The notes beneath the pieces were generated by a model. That model was not told where the DNA came from. It saw only the letters and a list, made by a program, of their open reading frames with translations, and did no database searches. A stretch of DNA of 64,000 bases, from NCBI RefSeq assembly GCF_958979055.1, contig NC_084898.1:2304001-2368000 (forward strand). The letters are read 5' to 3'. This stretch comes from Alnus glutinosa (lineage: Eukaryota; Streptophyta; Magnoliopsida; Fagales; Betulaceae). Shown one piece after another: positions 33,965 to 46,380 of the stretch. A program made the position numbers and the translations under genes. The number at the start of each line of letters is the position of its first letter. Position 1 is the first letter of the stretch.

Positions 33965-35923
33965 ATGGAGGACTGTAGTCATAATAAATACTGGGGGGGG
34001 CACCACTTGATCTACAGAGAAGAGCTGAAAAAAGATGGTGAGAAGAAAGTCCATTGCTCGTGCTGCTACAAACCAATATGGGGTTCCCTCCACAATTGTG
34101 TGGAATGTCAAAACCGCCCTGTTCACAGGAACTCATCCTCATCCGAAAATCATTTCTTGGACTTCAAAGAAAAGCGGGACCCTGTTCATAGGAACTCATC
34201 CAGAGATCTTTTCTTGGGGACCTCATACAGAGATCGTTTCTTGGGGTACTCATCCGGAGATCATTTCTTGGACTTCAAAGAAAAGCTGGAAAATGATGGC
34301 GACAAGAAAGTTGTTTGCTACTGGTGCAACGAACCAGTATTGGGTCCCGCTTACAAATGCCGGCTCCCCATCTCCGCATGCAGCTTCGTTGTTCATAAAT
34401 CATGCACTGATCTATCTCAAATAAACCACCCTCTGCATCCACACCATACCCTTACTCTCCGAAAGCCAGGTATAAATTGTTGTGATGCTTGTCGTAGATC
34501 TCACGACAGATCTTTCTTTTACAAATGTGATCCGTGTGATTTCCAACTCGACATCGAGTGTGCTAACCGCTTGCCAGTTAATCCTAATGACTGTCACCAT
34601 CACGACTTCTTCTCCGTCTTCAGGCAGATCCAGTTCAGCTGCGATGCTTGTGGAAAGGAAATCAAGCACATGGCCTACAAACTATGCAATATCTGCAAAC
34701 TCTTGGTCCACAATACATGTGCTAAACTTCCACCCTTCGCCAAATTTGAGCTACACAATCACATCCTCAGCCTCATCTATTCTCCTCAAGAATTCAAGAA
34801 GCGCGACGACATATTTTGTAAAATATGTTGTAACAATGTGAATACAGAGTATGCAGCTTACTATTGTCGTAAATGTAATTATATTATCCACATAGATTGC
34901 CTAACAGGTTTTACGGCTATGTATACCGCGTATTCGTCTTTGCCTACAACTAGTGAATCAGTGCCCAGCAAATCAACTCATTTGATCAGGGCACTCAATC
35001 AATCTGAGGACGAAGGACCTCATCTTGAGGAGATCCAACATTTTAGTCATCGACAACATAAGTTAATCCTCTGCAATGATGAGGTCAAGGATGATAAGCT
35101 TTGTCAGGGGTGTATGGAATTCATAATTTCGGTCCCATTTTACAGTTGTGTGCATTGCAACTTTTTTCTCCATACTCGATGTTCTGTACTTCCCACAAAG
35201 ATTCAGCAATACCGACTTCACAACTTTCACCAGCTCACCCTCCTCTCCCGGGCAAACACCAAGGGTGACGTGTTCTTTTGTGAACTTTGTTCTCGTGGTC
35301 ATTGTGGCTTCACCTACAAATGTGACAATTGTTCTACATATTCGTTGAAGCAAATTTGCGTTCAATGCGGTTCAATTCCGGACACCCTTAAACACGAAGG
35401 TCATCAGCACTCCCTTTTCCTTGCTCTTAGATATTCTAATAGAAAATGCAAAGCTTGTCCCAAGGACAATGAGAATTATGTATTTGTATGCACCAGCTGC
35501 GATTTCGCGTTAGGAATCAGATGTGCAAATCTTCCACTGCTAGCAAGGCATAAATGTGATACACATTTCCTCAAGCTCACCTACGCTGCTGAAAACGCTT
35601 TTGGAGAATATTATTGTCTAATTTGTGAAAAAGAAAGAGACCCAAACTATTGGTTCTATTACTGTGCAGAATGCGACTTTCCCGCTCACATCGAATGTGT
35701 TCTTGGGAACAATCCATGCATTACAATTGGAAGTACCTACAATAGTGATTATCACCAACACCCTCTCACTTGTGTCAAGAAGACTAAAAATCAGTATTGC
35801 CATGGTTGTCACGAAGCTTTTGATGATGTGGCATTAGAATGTTCTAAATGCCATTTTAGCGTCCATCTTCCAAGACCTTACTTTCGTGATTGTATGTGGC
35901 AACTAAGTGAATGGGGTTGGTGA
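33965..35923 (+). CDS. DC1-domain (cysteine/histidine-rich C1-like) protein B
   Basis: A single-exon frame of 652 residues. The ATG at 33965 is chosen because it aligns with the start of gene A and follows the shared GA-rich leader. It carries about ten C1-like modules with repeated CxxC/HxxC pairs, for example CDACRRSH then CDPCDFQLDIEC, CDACGKEI then CNICKLLVHNTC, and CEKERDPNYWFYYC then CDFPAHIEC. Compared with gene A it has about 50 extra residues near position 58-105 (SSENHFLDFKEK, RDLFLGTS, RDRFLGYS, GDHFLDFKEK), an in-frame minisatellite. The last module ends abruptly (FSVHLPRPYF) and the C-terminus differs from that of gene A. The exact function is unknown, and the modules imply zinc binding. 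This is the more intact of the two paralogues. Confidence 0.92.
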   Translation: MEDCSHNKYWGGHHLIYREELKKDGEKKVHCSCCYKPIWGSLHNCVECQNRPVHRNSSSSENHFLDFKEKRDPVHRNSSRDLFLGTSYRDRFLGYSSGDHFLDFKEKLENDGDKKVVCYWCNEPVLGPAYKCRLPISACSFVVHKSCTDLSQINHPLHPHHTLTLRKPGINCCDACRRSHDRSFFYKCDPCDFQLDIECANRLPVNPNDCHHHDFFSVFRQIQFSCDACGKEIKHMAYKLCNICKLLVHNTCAKLPPFAKFELHNHILSLIYSPQEFKKRDDIFCKICCNNVNTEYAAYYCRKCNYIIHIDCLTGFTAMYTAYSSLPTTSESVPSKSTHLIRALNQSEDEGPHLEEIQHFSHRQHKLILCNDEVKDDKLCQGCMEFIISVPFYSCVHCNFFLHTRCSVLPTKIQQYRLHNFHQLTLLSRANTKGDVFFCELCSRGHCGFTYKCDNCSTYSLKQICVQCGSIPDTLKHEGHQHSLFLALRYSNRKCKACPKDNENYVFVCTSCDFALGIRCANLPLLARHKCDTHFLKLTYAAENAFGEYYCLICEKERDPNYWFYYCAECDFPAHIECVLGNNPCITIGSTYNSDYHQHPLTCVKKTKNQYCHGCHEAFDDVALECSKCHFSVHLPRPYFRDCMWQLSEWGW

Positions 35924-38033
35924 TAGTGGGGTATTTAGGATCGGGTTTAATGTGGAGGATTTTGGCCTTTAGTCTTCTGATGAAGTTGGCGGCTTCTTCT
36001 TAATTTTTTCTCTATTTTTTTTTTTTTTTTTTTTTTTAATTTTTTTCGTTCATCTTGTACTTCTTGAGCTTGAATGAACACTCGGTTGGGTTGTTGTATT
36101 ATTCCTTTGTTGTTTGGTTTTTGGCGCATTTCTTTCCTGTGGGTTCTCCCACTTTGTATTTTGTTTTTTTTTTAATTCATGCAATACTTGTTTATTCAAA
36201 AAACTGAAGTTTCCACAATAATTGTTTTTACGTAATGAAAGCTTTACTATGTTTTGTTCAAATGTCATTTATCTAACACTTAATTTAATTTTGCTGAAAT
36301 TGAAACTAATAATCTAATTGAAAGAGTTTATAATTACCATAATGATAAGGTATGCATACAGAATAATGCATATTGCCTGCACAACAACGAATACTAGATT
36401 AATGATTGATGTCAATATTCATAATAATAGATCATGCATATAAACTAACACGGTACTTCATAATTAGTAAACGAGCGATACTAAGGGTAGTATAAGTTTT
36501 ATTATAAATCTCTTATATGATAGTTGACGTAGTAGTGTCACATGAATTGTTGCGTTAAGTTGTAAGCCCGCCCACGTGCTACGTACTACATTAACTACAA
36601 AATAATTAAATTTAATTGTGACGGACGTGACAATAGAATGTATATAGATGTCAGTTTGCAAACCTGTACAACACTTATCACTATATTTATTAAACAATTA
36701 AATTTAATTATTGCTTGTAAAAGCATATACTAAATAATTGGAATAACAAGACGGCAAAGGCATTTCAGTGCCATCTGTTCAACAGTGTGCAAACAAAAAT
36801 ATTAGCACTACTCAGTAAATATGAAATTGGCACTACTCTGTTCGGTTCAATATTCAATACTAATGAAGATGACAACTCCCAAAACTACTCCAGATATTCA
36901 CATGTAAGAATAAAATTAACATTATTATTGCTAGAGAGAGAGATAGAATAAAAAAAAATGCATAACCTAAATGAAGTGCATCAAGTAACTCAAGCAAAGC
37001 ACACAAAAGTTTGTGAATGGAAGCCCAAAACAATAAAATAATAATAATATCAACAGCATATCTTTGAATGCAAAAACACTCGCATTTGAAACTCAATGTG
37101 TTAATCAACAAGAACATAAGGAGTCAAACATAAATTGATTCAATTTCACGCACGATGCATTCAAAATTTTGTATAACACATAACTAATGCTTGTGTGAGT
37201 TGTGTGATTCACTTTCAAAAAGTGAGTTAAAGACCTTATTTGAGTAGGGATCAGCTACATATGTAGTGATACGAACCTATAAGTGTCACTTAGTAAACCA
37301 AAATTACTAGGACCTAAAGACACATAAAATCACTTACCCTAACATTGAGCACAAAATTTTGAGTACATATATATGAGATTGTTGAGATTTCTCTCTCTGC
37401 CTTTCTCTATAATGTAAAATGTTATTCCCTCAGGATGAAGGGGAGGAGTACATGATTAAAATCATTGGTCAGACCAATCTACTATATCTCCACTAAAAAT
37501 GAAAACATTATTAAAAAATGATACTGAAGATCAAATGATATCTCTAAATATTTTGTCCATTATAAGAGTTTCAAATAACTCTTACAGTTTAACATGAAAA
37601 ACAATTATGTCATGTTATTTGTTATGGTATAAGCATACTAATTAAATAGACATGGTTGTATTTACACAAGCAGTTGGAGACAACGGGTATTCAACAGCCT
37701 CCTAACATTGGAAGAAGGAAACCGATATGCAACTGCCAAAAAATCAGAGTGTAATCGAATCTCAAAAAGTAAATGCCAACCCGAATTTGCCACAATTGAT
37801 TCCTTCCCACATCCTCATAAATTTGCAACTTTTTTCTATCATCTTTGGAGGAAAAATTGAAACGAAAGGAAGCCAATCCATTCTTTGCAAGAGATTATGT
37901 AAGAATGCCACCTCAAACGGCTATCTGAGGTCCCATCTTCAACTGCTCAATGATAGCTTCTGCATTGCCCATTCAACTCAGGATAATGCATGGACGAAGT
38001 TGCAGTATATCAAACTTACAGTGCTGTTTCAAA
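35924..38033. repeat. 3' flank of DC1 gene B, counterpart of the 17313-18440 duplication
   Basis: It begins with the gene B trailer (a T run at about 36017-36037), then sequence shared with 17313-17575, then a 570-bp section unique to this copy (36777-37350), then the long match to 17585-18240. The 36450-36710 part belongs to the dispersed AAATTTAATT/CCACATCA family. The two transcripts (DC1-B rightward, BASS leftward) converge here. Confidence 0.75.
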
Positions 38034-38205
38034 TCAGACTTGTTCTTTCCTCTTGGCCCAAATCATTACAAGAGAGAAGCCCATCAAAGACATTATTACA
38101 GTCTGCAAATCATAGAAACATTATGGATATTCCTCAAGATTACTATTGTGCAACACCAGATGCAGCCTTTATTCAAAAACAAATATAGCGTATATAATAT
38201 ATCAA

Positions 38206-38283
<78 letters not shown>

Positions 38284-38318
38284 AGGGAGGGAGGGAGGGA
38301 GGGAGGGAGGGAGGGAGG

Positions 38319-38380
<62 letters not shown>

Positions 38381-41300
38381 GGGCAAATTCTGTAAATCTT
38401 CTGCCTGATTTTCTTATCATTTGATATATGATATGATTCTATATTGCTGTAAATGTATATTGAAACACCTCACTCCAATCCTTTAAATAAGAGATTTGAA
38501 ATTCAAAAGAAGAAAGATCCTATTCAAACAACAACTCCTAAACCGGTGGGGATAAGAGATCCTGGTTATCGTAGATAGGAAAACCAAGCTGAGTGTGAAT
38601 CCATGACAATCAAACTATACAGGATTGAGTTACTATATAGGGAGTTGATTTAATCTTATTCATATCAGGGGCAAAAAAACCCTGCTTCTTGCAGTAAGAA
38701 AGGGAGATGATTTAACTGAATTTCGTTTTTTGGAGGAAAAAAATAGGAGAAATTTGATACAAAAGCGATGGCATGGACTTACTGAGATTGCTGGAGGCAC
38801 ACCCACAAGTGGATCTTGGAAGAACCTATTCGCAAGTGCAAGGGCGAGAAGACTACTTTGCATTCCTGCAAAAGCAAAAACATCAGTTAGCTAGAATGAC
38901 ACGCAGATGAAGAGTTTTACATTGCTGTTAATGGCTAAAAGGTGGCACCTGTCTCATAGGATAGTGTTCTTTGCAGAGCTTTCACATCACTTGCCTTATG
39001 GAAGAGTAGACCAGAAAATAAATAACCAGCTACAAACGCAGAAAAATGAAATGCAATAACGAGCAACAAAATTGTCACTCCAAAAGGAGATATAACAGAT
39101 TCAATGTTAAGGGCAAGTGGTGCTCCAACACAAAGAGCTGTTACCAAGACTGATAGTGGGGGCAAAAGTGGCCGAATAGCATCACAGATCAGGGGAAAGA
39201 ACCTGTAGGCACAAATATAAGGGACCACTAAAAGAGTTCAATATGTTATCAAGTTATATGGAGTTGTTATATCACCGATTCAATAGCAAGCCTGCAGCAA
39301 TGGGCGCAACTACAATCTGCATAATGCTAGACATCATTCCTTTTACATCAACAGGCAGTTTCTTTCCAATGAGCAAGAGTGACAACATTGGTGTGATGAA
39401 TACCGCAGTAGCAGTAGACAATGATGTCATGATAATGCTTAGAGGGGCCATTAGTGGGTCTGTCAGAAAAGTAGCATAGTTTGAGAGCTGGGCCCCACTA
39501 ACACAAGATACCAACATAATCCCAGCACCTATTACATAGATTAAGAAAATGTTAACCCAGTGTCAGCAGGTTTTTTGAAGGTGAGATTGATCCTAGCTAT
39601 CAAAAAGAACGAAAAATAGAGAGAGAGAGAGAGAGAGAGAGATCCTTACCTATGGAAGGTGGTAGACCAAATAGTGTAGCTGAGATTGTGCCAAAAAGAT
39701 ATCCAAGAAGAGGCTTCACAACAAATTGGCCAACATAACCAGCAAAAATAGCTGCTGGTCTCTTGAATGCTTCAAGGAAATCCTTTTCTCTGGAATTAAC
39801 CCCAACTGCAAACATTAAAAACCCCAATGCCGGTGCATAGTACCTGGAAATAGAGAGTAAAAAAAAAAAAACATGAATTATAAGCATAAGCTTTAGATAA
39901 ACATTGTAAATCTTTTCCTTTTCATTCTTGTTTAGAAATCAACATTATGAACTAAGCCAAAATTAACGTCTACCCATCACTGGTTTCATGCAAGTATATG
40001 ACATAGCAAACATAAATGATGTATCTTCTTCATGCTCCATAGATAAAGACTGCAAAACTTATCCTACTGTAGACAAGTACTTCAAATGGATACACGCTTA
40101 TATATTATTTTGTTGCATTTGTCGATGACTCATAACCTTAGAGAAATTAACTCCTGCTTTCTCCACATTTTAGACAGTAAAGAAGATCAATATGCAAATG
40201 GCTTCTCGCTTTTCCTTGAGGCTGCTCTTTGATGCAACTTTTTACGTAATCAGGCACACATTGACCAACCAATTCATCTAAAGAGTGCTCAGTCACCTGG
40301 TGGTAAACCATGTAAAAGAAGGTGGATAGACAAGAGCCAACAGCGTACTACCAAGGACTACATGAGGCAAAAAGGAATTTGATTCCCTCAAGATTTTTAC
40401 TATAGAAGTGTCCTTTTGCTTAGGCACCTGAAACAAGACATGCAGCAGTGTGATCAATATGGCCTGAAATAACTCTGCAAGTTGTCTATATCAAGGACAC
40501 TAGTGAAACGTCATAAACCAAAAAAAGAAAAAGAAAACACTAACACTAACTTTTTAAAAGTGAAACTGAGAGCGTAAGACCCTGCTCAGACTAAAGGGTA
40601 AAAAGTCAATATTCCCTTGTTTCACAAAACAAATATCCTTATGTTACATGTATGCGTCTATTTAATACATTCATAATTGACGAAATTGTAGAAATCCACT
40701 GTATGGAACCAGTCAACCAACCAATAGAGGTATAATCAGGATAGGATTGAGCCTGTTCTAAGTTCACCTCAGGTAGGTCCTCATTTGAACAACTGTGACT
40801 TAAGGCTGCTAAAAAGAGGATGGCTTAAATTGATAAGCATGATGGCTCTCATTCATTATTTGAGTTGCTTCAGCCATCTCTTGACCCAAAGAAGAAAACT
40901 ACTAGCCTGGCCTTTGTCAACTTAGAAGATGGAAATTAGTATCAGCAATATTATTTGTCTTGCCAAAGTCGGCAATTATTATTTCAGGCAAACAATACAT
41001 CCACATCTGAATAAAGGGGTTGTTTCACCAACACATCATTAGGAATATTGACTTGCAAGACATGTTAAAGTTTTCATCAGTATCAAAGTTCAACTGGTGA
41101 ATGTATCAAAAAATCAGGTTGCGTGGCCTTTGGTGCCCCATAAATTCTACTTAACAGTCAGCAAACACTAACAGGCCCACTCCTAATACAAATGCTGATT
41201 TTGTACGAGCAAATATATATCATGTTCCCATTGAGCTCTATCTCTTTTGACCAATGGCACCTCCGTTCTCCATGCAAACAGCATGCACAATGCAATGTAG

Positions 41301-43312
41301 GTATTGAATCCACTTTATGTGTTTGTAACACACAAACATATATATTGGAATAAACTATGGTGGGGCTTCTCACCAATATTGATATAGTCTCACCCACTTT
41401 CTTATAGGTTGGTGAAATTTCTAGTAAATCAAAACAATTAAATATATCTATAAATAGTGTAATTAAACATCTTCCAGATTTGGATTTAACTAGTGAACTA
41501 AATAGGTGTCTTCTTTTTTTTTTAAGGTAAATTACACTTCGTCCCCCCAAACTACCACTTTATTCTCAAATTGACCTCTACACTATAACTCGCTACAACT
41601 TGGACCAACAATGTTTCAAGTTGCCCTGTGTCAAAATTGGCCGTTATTTGGAATGGAAAATGTTAGCACGAATGCCTAAGTCACCAAACTGCCCTTAAAA
41701 TTTTTTGACACAAAGATAATAGAGAGGTGGCCACCTTCTCTGAACAGATGGGGGTGGCCACTCTGTTATGTAGGGGGTGGCCATACAGCCACCTCTTTAA
41801 ACAAGTAAGGGTGGCCCCGTGACCGCCCCCTCTGTTATGCTTAGGGATGGCCACGTGGCCACCCTCTGAACTGGTAGGGGGAGGCCACACAACCACCCCC
41901 TCAATATGTTATAGGGTGGCCACACAGCCACCCCTCTGAACAACTAAAGGATTGCACTACCGCCTCCTCTAAATAGGTGGGAGTGGCCACGCGGCCACCT
42001 CCTATGAATAGGTGGTGGGTGGTTGTGCGGCCACCTCGCTGAACAAATGGGGGTGGCCACATGGTGACCCCTCTGTTATGTTGAGCCGCCTCTGAGCAAA
42101 TAGGGGCAGCCGCGGGACCACCCCCTCTGAACGAGCGAGGGATGGTTGTGCAACCATCCCTCTAGACAATTGTTGTCATTTTTTTTTTTAGGGTAATTTG
42201 GTAACTCAGACGCACATGCAAGGCACATGCTAATGTTTTCCATCCCATATAATGATCAATTTTGACACTAGAGGCAACTCAAAACATTGTGGTTATTTAT
42301 ATAGTGCATATAAAGGCAAAATTAGAGCACCTTTTTTTGTAATAGAAAAAGCCTTTAAATTAATCTTTTTCACTTTATTATATCTTGTATAAGAATCTTT
42401 AATCTTCTAAATATGTAAATTGTCACAAACTTTCACTAACATAGAGGAAAAATAGATTAGGCCCCATTAAAATTGATAGGAATATTCTCGATCATAATTA
42501 CTCTCTGGATATATATGAGAAATAGGAATTAGGTTCAACTTTTACTTAATATAACTCTTTGTCAATATTGCACCTCTAAATAATTTTTAATTCGCTGAGC
42601 ATTTTAATAAACTCAGCATTAATTATATTATCATACTCCATATTCTTGCAAAATGTCAAGATGGTTAGAAATTAAGAATTATCTCATCCATAAACTGGAT
42701 CAATTCCAAATAATTTCTCATTTGATAAGTAATTTAACAAACCACAATTGCATTACATTGCTTCCCCATACCCTTTATGCTTGCAAAATATCAAGATGAT
42801 TGGAGATTATAAACTATAAAATGTTAAATGCAGGCAGTAAGGCAATGGTCCTTGTTATGGCCTTCACATGTTATTAGGTTTTATTTGTGGGTTTTGCTTG
42901 TTATTTATTAGTCAAAGTCAATAGAGTACAAATCTTATTCGGGTTAGGTTTAGTTTTCTTCAAAGAGAGCAAGTCTATGAGATTTTTCAACGAAAAACTT
43001 TTGAGGATTATGTGATGCAAACCCATCCGAGTAACTGATATCGAGGAATCCTAGGTGTGATACTTAGGAAAATAATCTGTGATACCTAGGTTATGTTCTC
43101 CTTCTTTGTCTTCTTTTCATTCTCTTTGATTTCTAGCAGCTTTACTCTCCTTTAACCCCTAGGATCCCCAAAATAAGACAAGGAAAAAATCTAAAGTCCC
43201 ACCATTAGATAGGAACCAAAACCATCCAAAAACAACCTGCTACAATAATTGCAACATTATTCATTGTATTACAATATTCTAGGGTGCATTTACCGTGCTA
43301 CAATAGTCCGTG

Positions 43313-43364
<52 letters not shown>

Positions 43365-44653
43365 AGCATTGCTGTCCTTGTCCAACATTATATTTTCTCT
43401 AATCTGTCCAATATCAATTTTACTCATACCTGATTTATGTTCTTATCTTTCGCTAAAATCCAAATCTTAAAAATCCCAAACCAGTCATCTATCAAATAGC
43501 TATAAACTACCCAAGAATTCAATTTTACCATTCTCAGAGACTGTTAACAGCACCCATACTAGCAGTTCAAAAACTTGAGTGTTCATTGGATGGGAATCTT
43601 AATAAACCTACCATTTGGATTACATTTTCTCCCTATATCCTTCGTACTAGCAGAACATGAAAAGGATTGGATATTAAGAGTTATCTCATCTATAAAATAT
43701 TCAAATTTCAGTCTTTTCATATTTTAATAAAATACAAAAGATAATGAGCATATGGATTAAATAGTAAAAGATAAACCATCCATATAAATTTGGTGTGCAT
43801 GTTGAGTGATAACAGAATGTGTAACCCAGCAATAGGAGTGTCAAAATATTAATCTAATTGATAGTTATGAGTGATGTAACATTTTTTTTTTATAAGTAAG
43901 AGAAATATCATTAAAAAAACGCAAAGCGAAGTCGAATGTAACATTAACAAATAGTTACACCTATTATATATAACTCTTGTCAAGTAGACCCTTCAAAAAC
44001 ATTTCATGAGAAGAGTATGTTGACAAACCCTCATTGGATTAAATGCTCCCTATAATGTTTATGCTCCACAAATATCAAGATTATCAAACATGGCCTTGTT
44101 TGGAAGCAAACTCTAACGGATACATGTTGAATGTAACCTATACACACACACACACACCATGTAAAGGCACATTTTCACTATTTCAACACCATGATCAAGG
44201 CTCCAAAGCACAGCCTTTCTTTTAAACACAACCAATATAACACTTTAAAAATTAAAATTGTAAACACCTGAGCTGGCACGGATTCACCATTTGGACCCGG
44301 ACCCGGTTCCGGAGGATCGGAAAACATCTCGGGTACACATCTGCTGACCAACGAACTTGTACTCCAATCTGTCATTGAAACAATATGCACACTGAAACAT
44401 CCAAATACATAGAACACAAATATAAAAAATTAAGAAAACAAAAATAACATCAAAACCCACGTGGGAAATCCGAGCCAGAGCAAAGTGGAAACCCCAGAGA
44501 CCGCGAGAAAGACAGAGTTGGCGACAAGGGTGGTAAGCGATTTCGCGTCGAAATTGGGTGCTGGAGTTTTCGTGTACCAGAGAGATTTCGAGAGTGGAGC
44601 TCCGAGAACTGTGGACGGTGGATCTGTAGCTGCTTGTTGATACTCAAATTCAT
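38034..44653 (-). CDS. BASS6: BASS-family plastid sodium/metabolite cotransporter (BASS5/BASS6 type), eight exons
   Basis: Exons on the minus strand: 44653-44457, 44391-44268, 40427-40297, 39843-39650, 39528-39276, 39202-38949, 38865-38783 and 38102-38034. All junctions are GT-AG and phases agree, giving 434 residues. Residues 1 to about 100 are Ser/Arg-rich and look like a chloroplast transit peptide. The membrane part follows with family signatures: APALGFLMFAVGVNSREKDF, GYVGQFVVKPLLGY, LVSCVSGAQLSNYATFLTDP, LLLIGKKLPVDVKGM, GAPLALN, SYETGMQSSLLALALA and FFQDPLVGVPPAIS. Arabidopsis BASS6 moves glycolate and glycerate in photorespiration and BASS5 moves 2-keto acids in glucosinolate synthesis. 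Which substrate applies here is not shown by the sequence. Intron 2 is 3.8 kb and holds transposon sequence. The ATG at 44653 is the first in the frame. Confidence 0.93.
38213..38376. repeat. (GA)n-(GGGA)n-(GA)n microsatellite in BASS intron 7
   Basis: A compound run of 164 bp: GA, then about 12 GGGA units (38277-38323), then GA. In the transcript it is a long CU/CCCU pyrimidine tract 110 nt upstream of exon 8. The sister copy at 18443-18461 has only about ten GA units. Open frames of Arg/Glu or Ser/Leu repeats here are artefacts. Confidence 0.97.
40481..41230. repeat. BASS intron 2 block that is duplicated at 4814-5860
   Basis: This is the copy without the 5325 retroposon: AAGTCGGCAATTAT occurs once at 40966-40979. 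Because it lies in its native intron next to exon 3, it is more likely the source than the 4.8-kb copy. Confidence 0.88.
41524..42310. mobile_element. Third TIR-type element with GGTGGCC core, eroded right end
   Basis: Subterminal arms pair: CAATGTTTCAAGTTGCCC, TGTGTCAAAATTGG and GGAATGGAAAATGTTAGCA on the left with CAATGTTTTGAGTTGCCTC, GTGTCAAAATTGA and GGATGGAAAACATTAGCA inverted on the right. The centre (about 41728-42170) is an array of GGTGGCCAC/GTGGCCACC units separated by short spacers such as CTCTGAACA and CTCTGTTATG. The outer right terminus does not pair with the left one, and no target-site duplication is evident. It sits in BASS intron 2. Confidence 0.65.
42311..44040. other. Rest of BASS intron 2
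   Basis: AT-rich sequence with a run of 45 A (43318-43362), possibly a retroposon tail. 42830-43200 has an LTR-like composition but no identifiable ends. No exon is seen between exon 3 (40427) and exon 2 (44268). Confidence 0.4.
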
Positions 44654-44770
44654 TTTCACGATCAAAATTTGGAAGAAAAAATGGGTTTAGTTCTGGTTTT
44701 GGGAAGAGGTGTTTATCAATGGAATCAGCTTGTCACTGTTAACAGTGGAATCGAATCTATTTATACGCGA

Positions 44771-44830
<60 letters not shown>
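44654..44830 (-). promoter_or_regulatory. Proximal upstream region of the BASS gene with (TA)n tract
   Basis: A TA dinucleotide run of 56 bp (44772-44827) lies about 120 bp upstream of the BASS start codon, inside the likely promoter or 5' UTR. It could act as an extended TATA region or simply be a length-variable microsatellite. Confidence 0.45.
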
Positions 44831-44831
<1 letters not shown>

Positions 44832-46380
44832 ATCGTTATATCTGTAGGCTGTAGCTTCAGATGATGAAGGTCAACTCCACGCTCCGAAAGCTAATCTATT
44901 TTCTAATGGTTTTTTCTTTTTTCAATTTTTTTTTTAAAAGTTTTTGTTTTGTTTTTTTTCGTTAAATGGTCAATGTATGTGACATGTGGATGTGGGTTAT
45001 TGTATTCACGATGTGACTGAAAAGAATTATCTTTATGACTGTTGAAACTTTTTTCTTTTTTCTTTTTTTATTAAGAAATGCAATATATTCGGTATTCACC
45101 TCCTAATTTAAAAGTGTACATGCGATTACAGTTGCGATCGTTTCCTCATAATCATTAGGCATGTTAGCGGTTAATTGCAACCAGTAATTATGTGATTGTT
45201 AAAGACCAATTATTAATCAGTAACCAATTTTCATAAAAATTCAAAACATTTTTTTCTTTTTTTAACTTAGTTTAATGAATTGCAGGCAACGATCTAAAGA
45301 AACATTTGACTGCAATACAAATAAGAGAAATAGCAAAACAAATGAATAAGGTATAGGGATTTGTCTATGGTTCCTGGTAGTCGATTACTGTGATCGAAAA
45401 TGTTCGACTACCACCTTTAGGTGGGCCAGTCGTTCAGTAAACGAAGTACATCAAAGTTTATAAGGCTGTGAGATACCCTGATGAAAAATCGATTATTAAC
45501 CGCTTTTTCAGTCTCAATAACTGATACTCGCAACTGGCCTAGGCGGTTATTTGATTGCAATTATGCGGTTCTTAACGGTTAATAATTGTTTTACTTGTAC
45601 ACCCTTACTTTCCATTTATCATATTTGATGTGATGTCCTTCAAAAATAAAAATAGAAAAAATATTCACCAGATATTACGAGGACCGCGTCACATTAGATT
45701 TGGTGGAAGGAAGATGAATATTTGTTTAGCGCATACCATATTTCTTTTTTATTACGTTGTATTTAAAAAGTATTTTGTAATTTTAAATTGCTTGTTAATG
45801 ATATTTTTTAAAAAAATTACATATTTTCTTTTGTCTGTTTTCAAAACCCTTATCAATTAAAACCCTGTTTCTATTTTCTTTCCAACTTTTCAATTGTTGC
45901 AACATTTTGCACACAAAATGATAAAAATACGTACCCATGCTTAAAAAATAATTAAAAAAAAATAAGAAGAAAAAAAAAATCAATCTTCTTTAATTTTTAT
46001 TGTCTCTTTTATTTTTGAATTATTTCTAAATTTTTTATTAGGACCATTTTTGTAGTATTATGCACAAAATGGAACATTGCAACCACAATAGTAGTTTAGG
46101 GAGACATTTTATCAATCGAAAGTTTGTGAGAGACATTACAAATTACTTTATAGTTTTGGGGGTAAACATAATTTTTCCTTAATTTTTTTTTATGTAAATG
46201 CTTAGATAACAATAGCTTAATTACAGAATTTTTTTTTTTTTTTTTTTTTGATAATTACTGAAAAGAAAGTTAGAAACATACGAGCCTATAAAAATTTGTC
46301 ATTTGTTTAATATTATGTCGCTTTTTTCATTGAGTAATTAATGATACTGTCACGCTCATTTGAATTTCACAATCACACAC
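44831..46380. other. Intergenic AT-rich region
   Basis: 45150-45600 contains inverted ACCGCTTTTT/AGGCGGTTATT-type motifs suggestive of an old repeat. T-rich tracts are at about 46230-46250. No gene is supported. Confidence 0.35.

Noticed and set aside
37950..38420. Arg/Glu-repeat and Ser/Leu-repeat proteins
   Set aside because: Translation of the GA/GGGA tract in BASS intron 7. The only coding part of the interval is the minus-strand exon 8.
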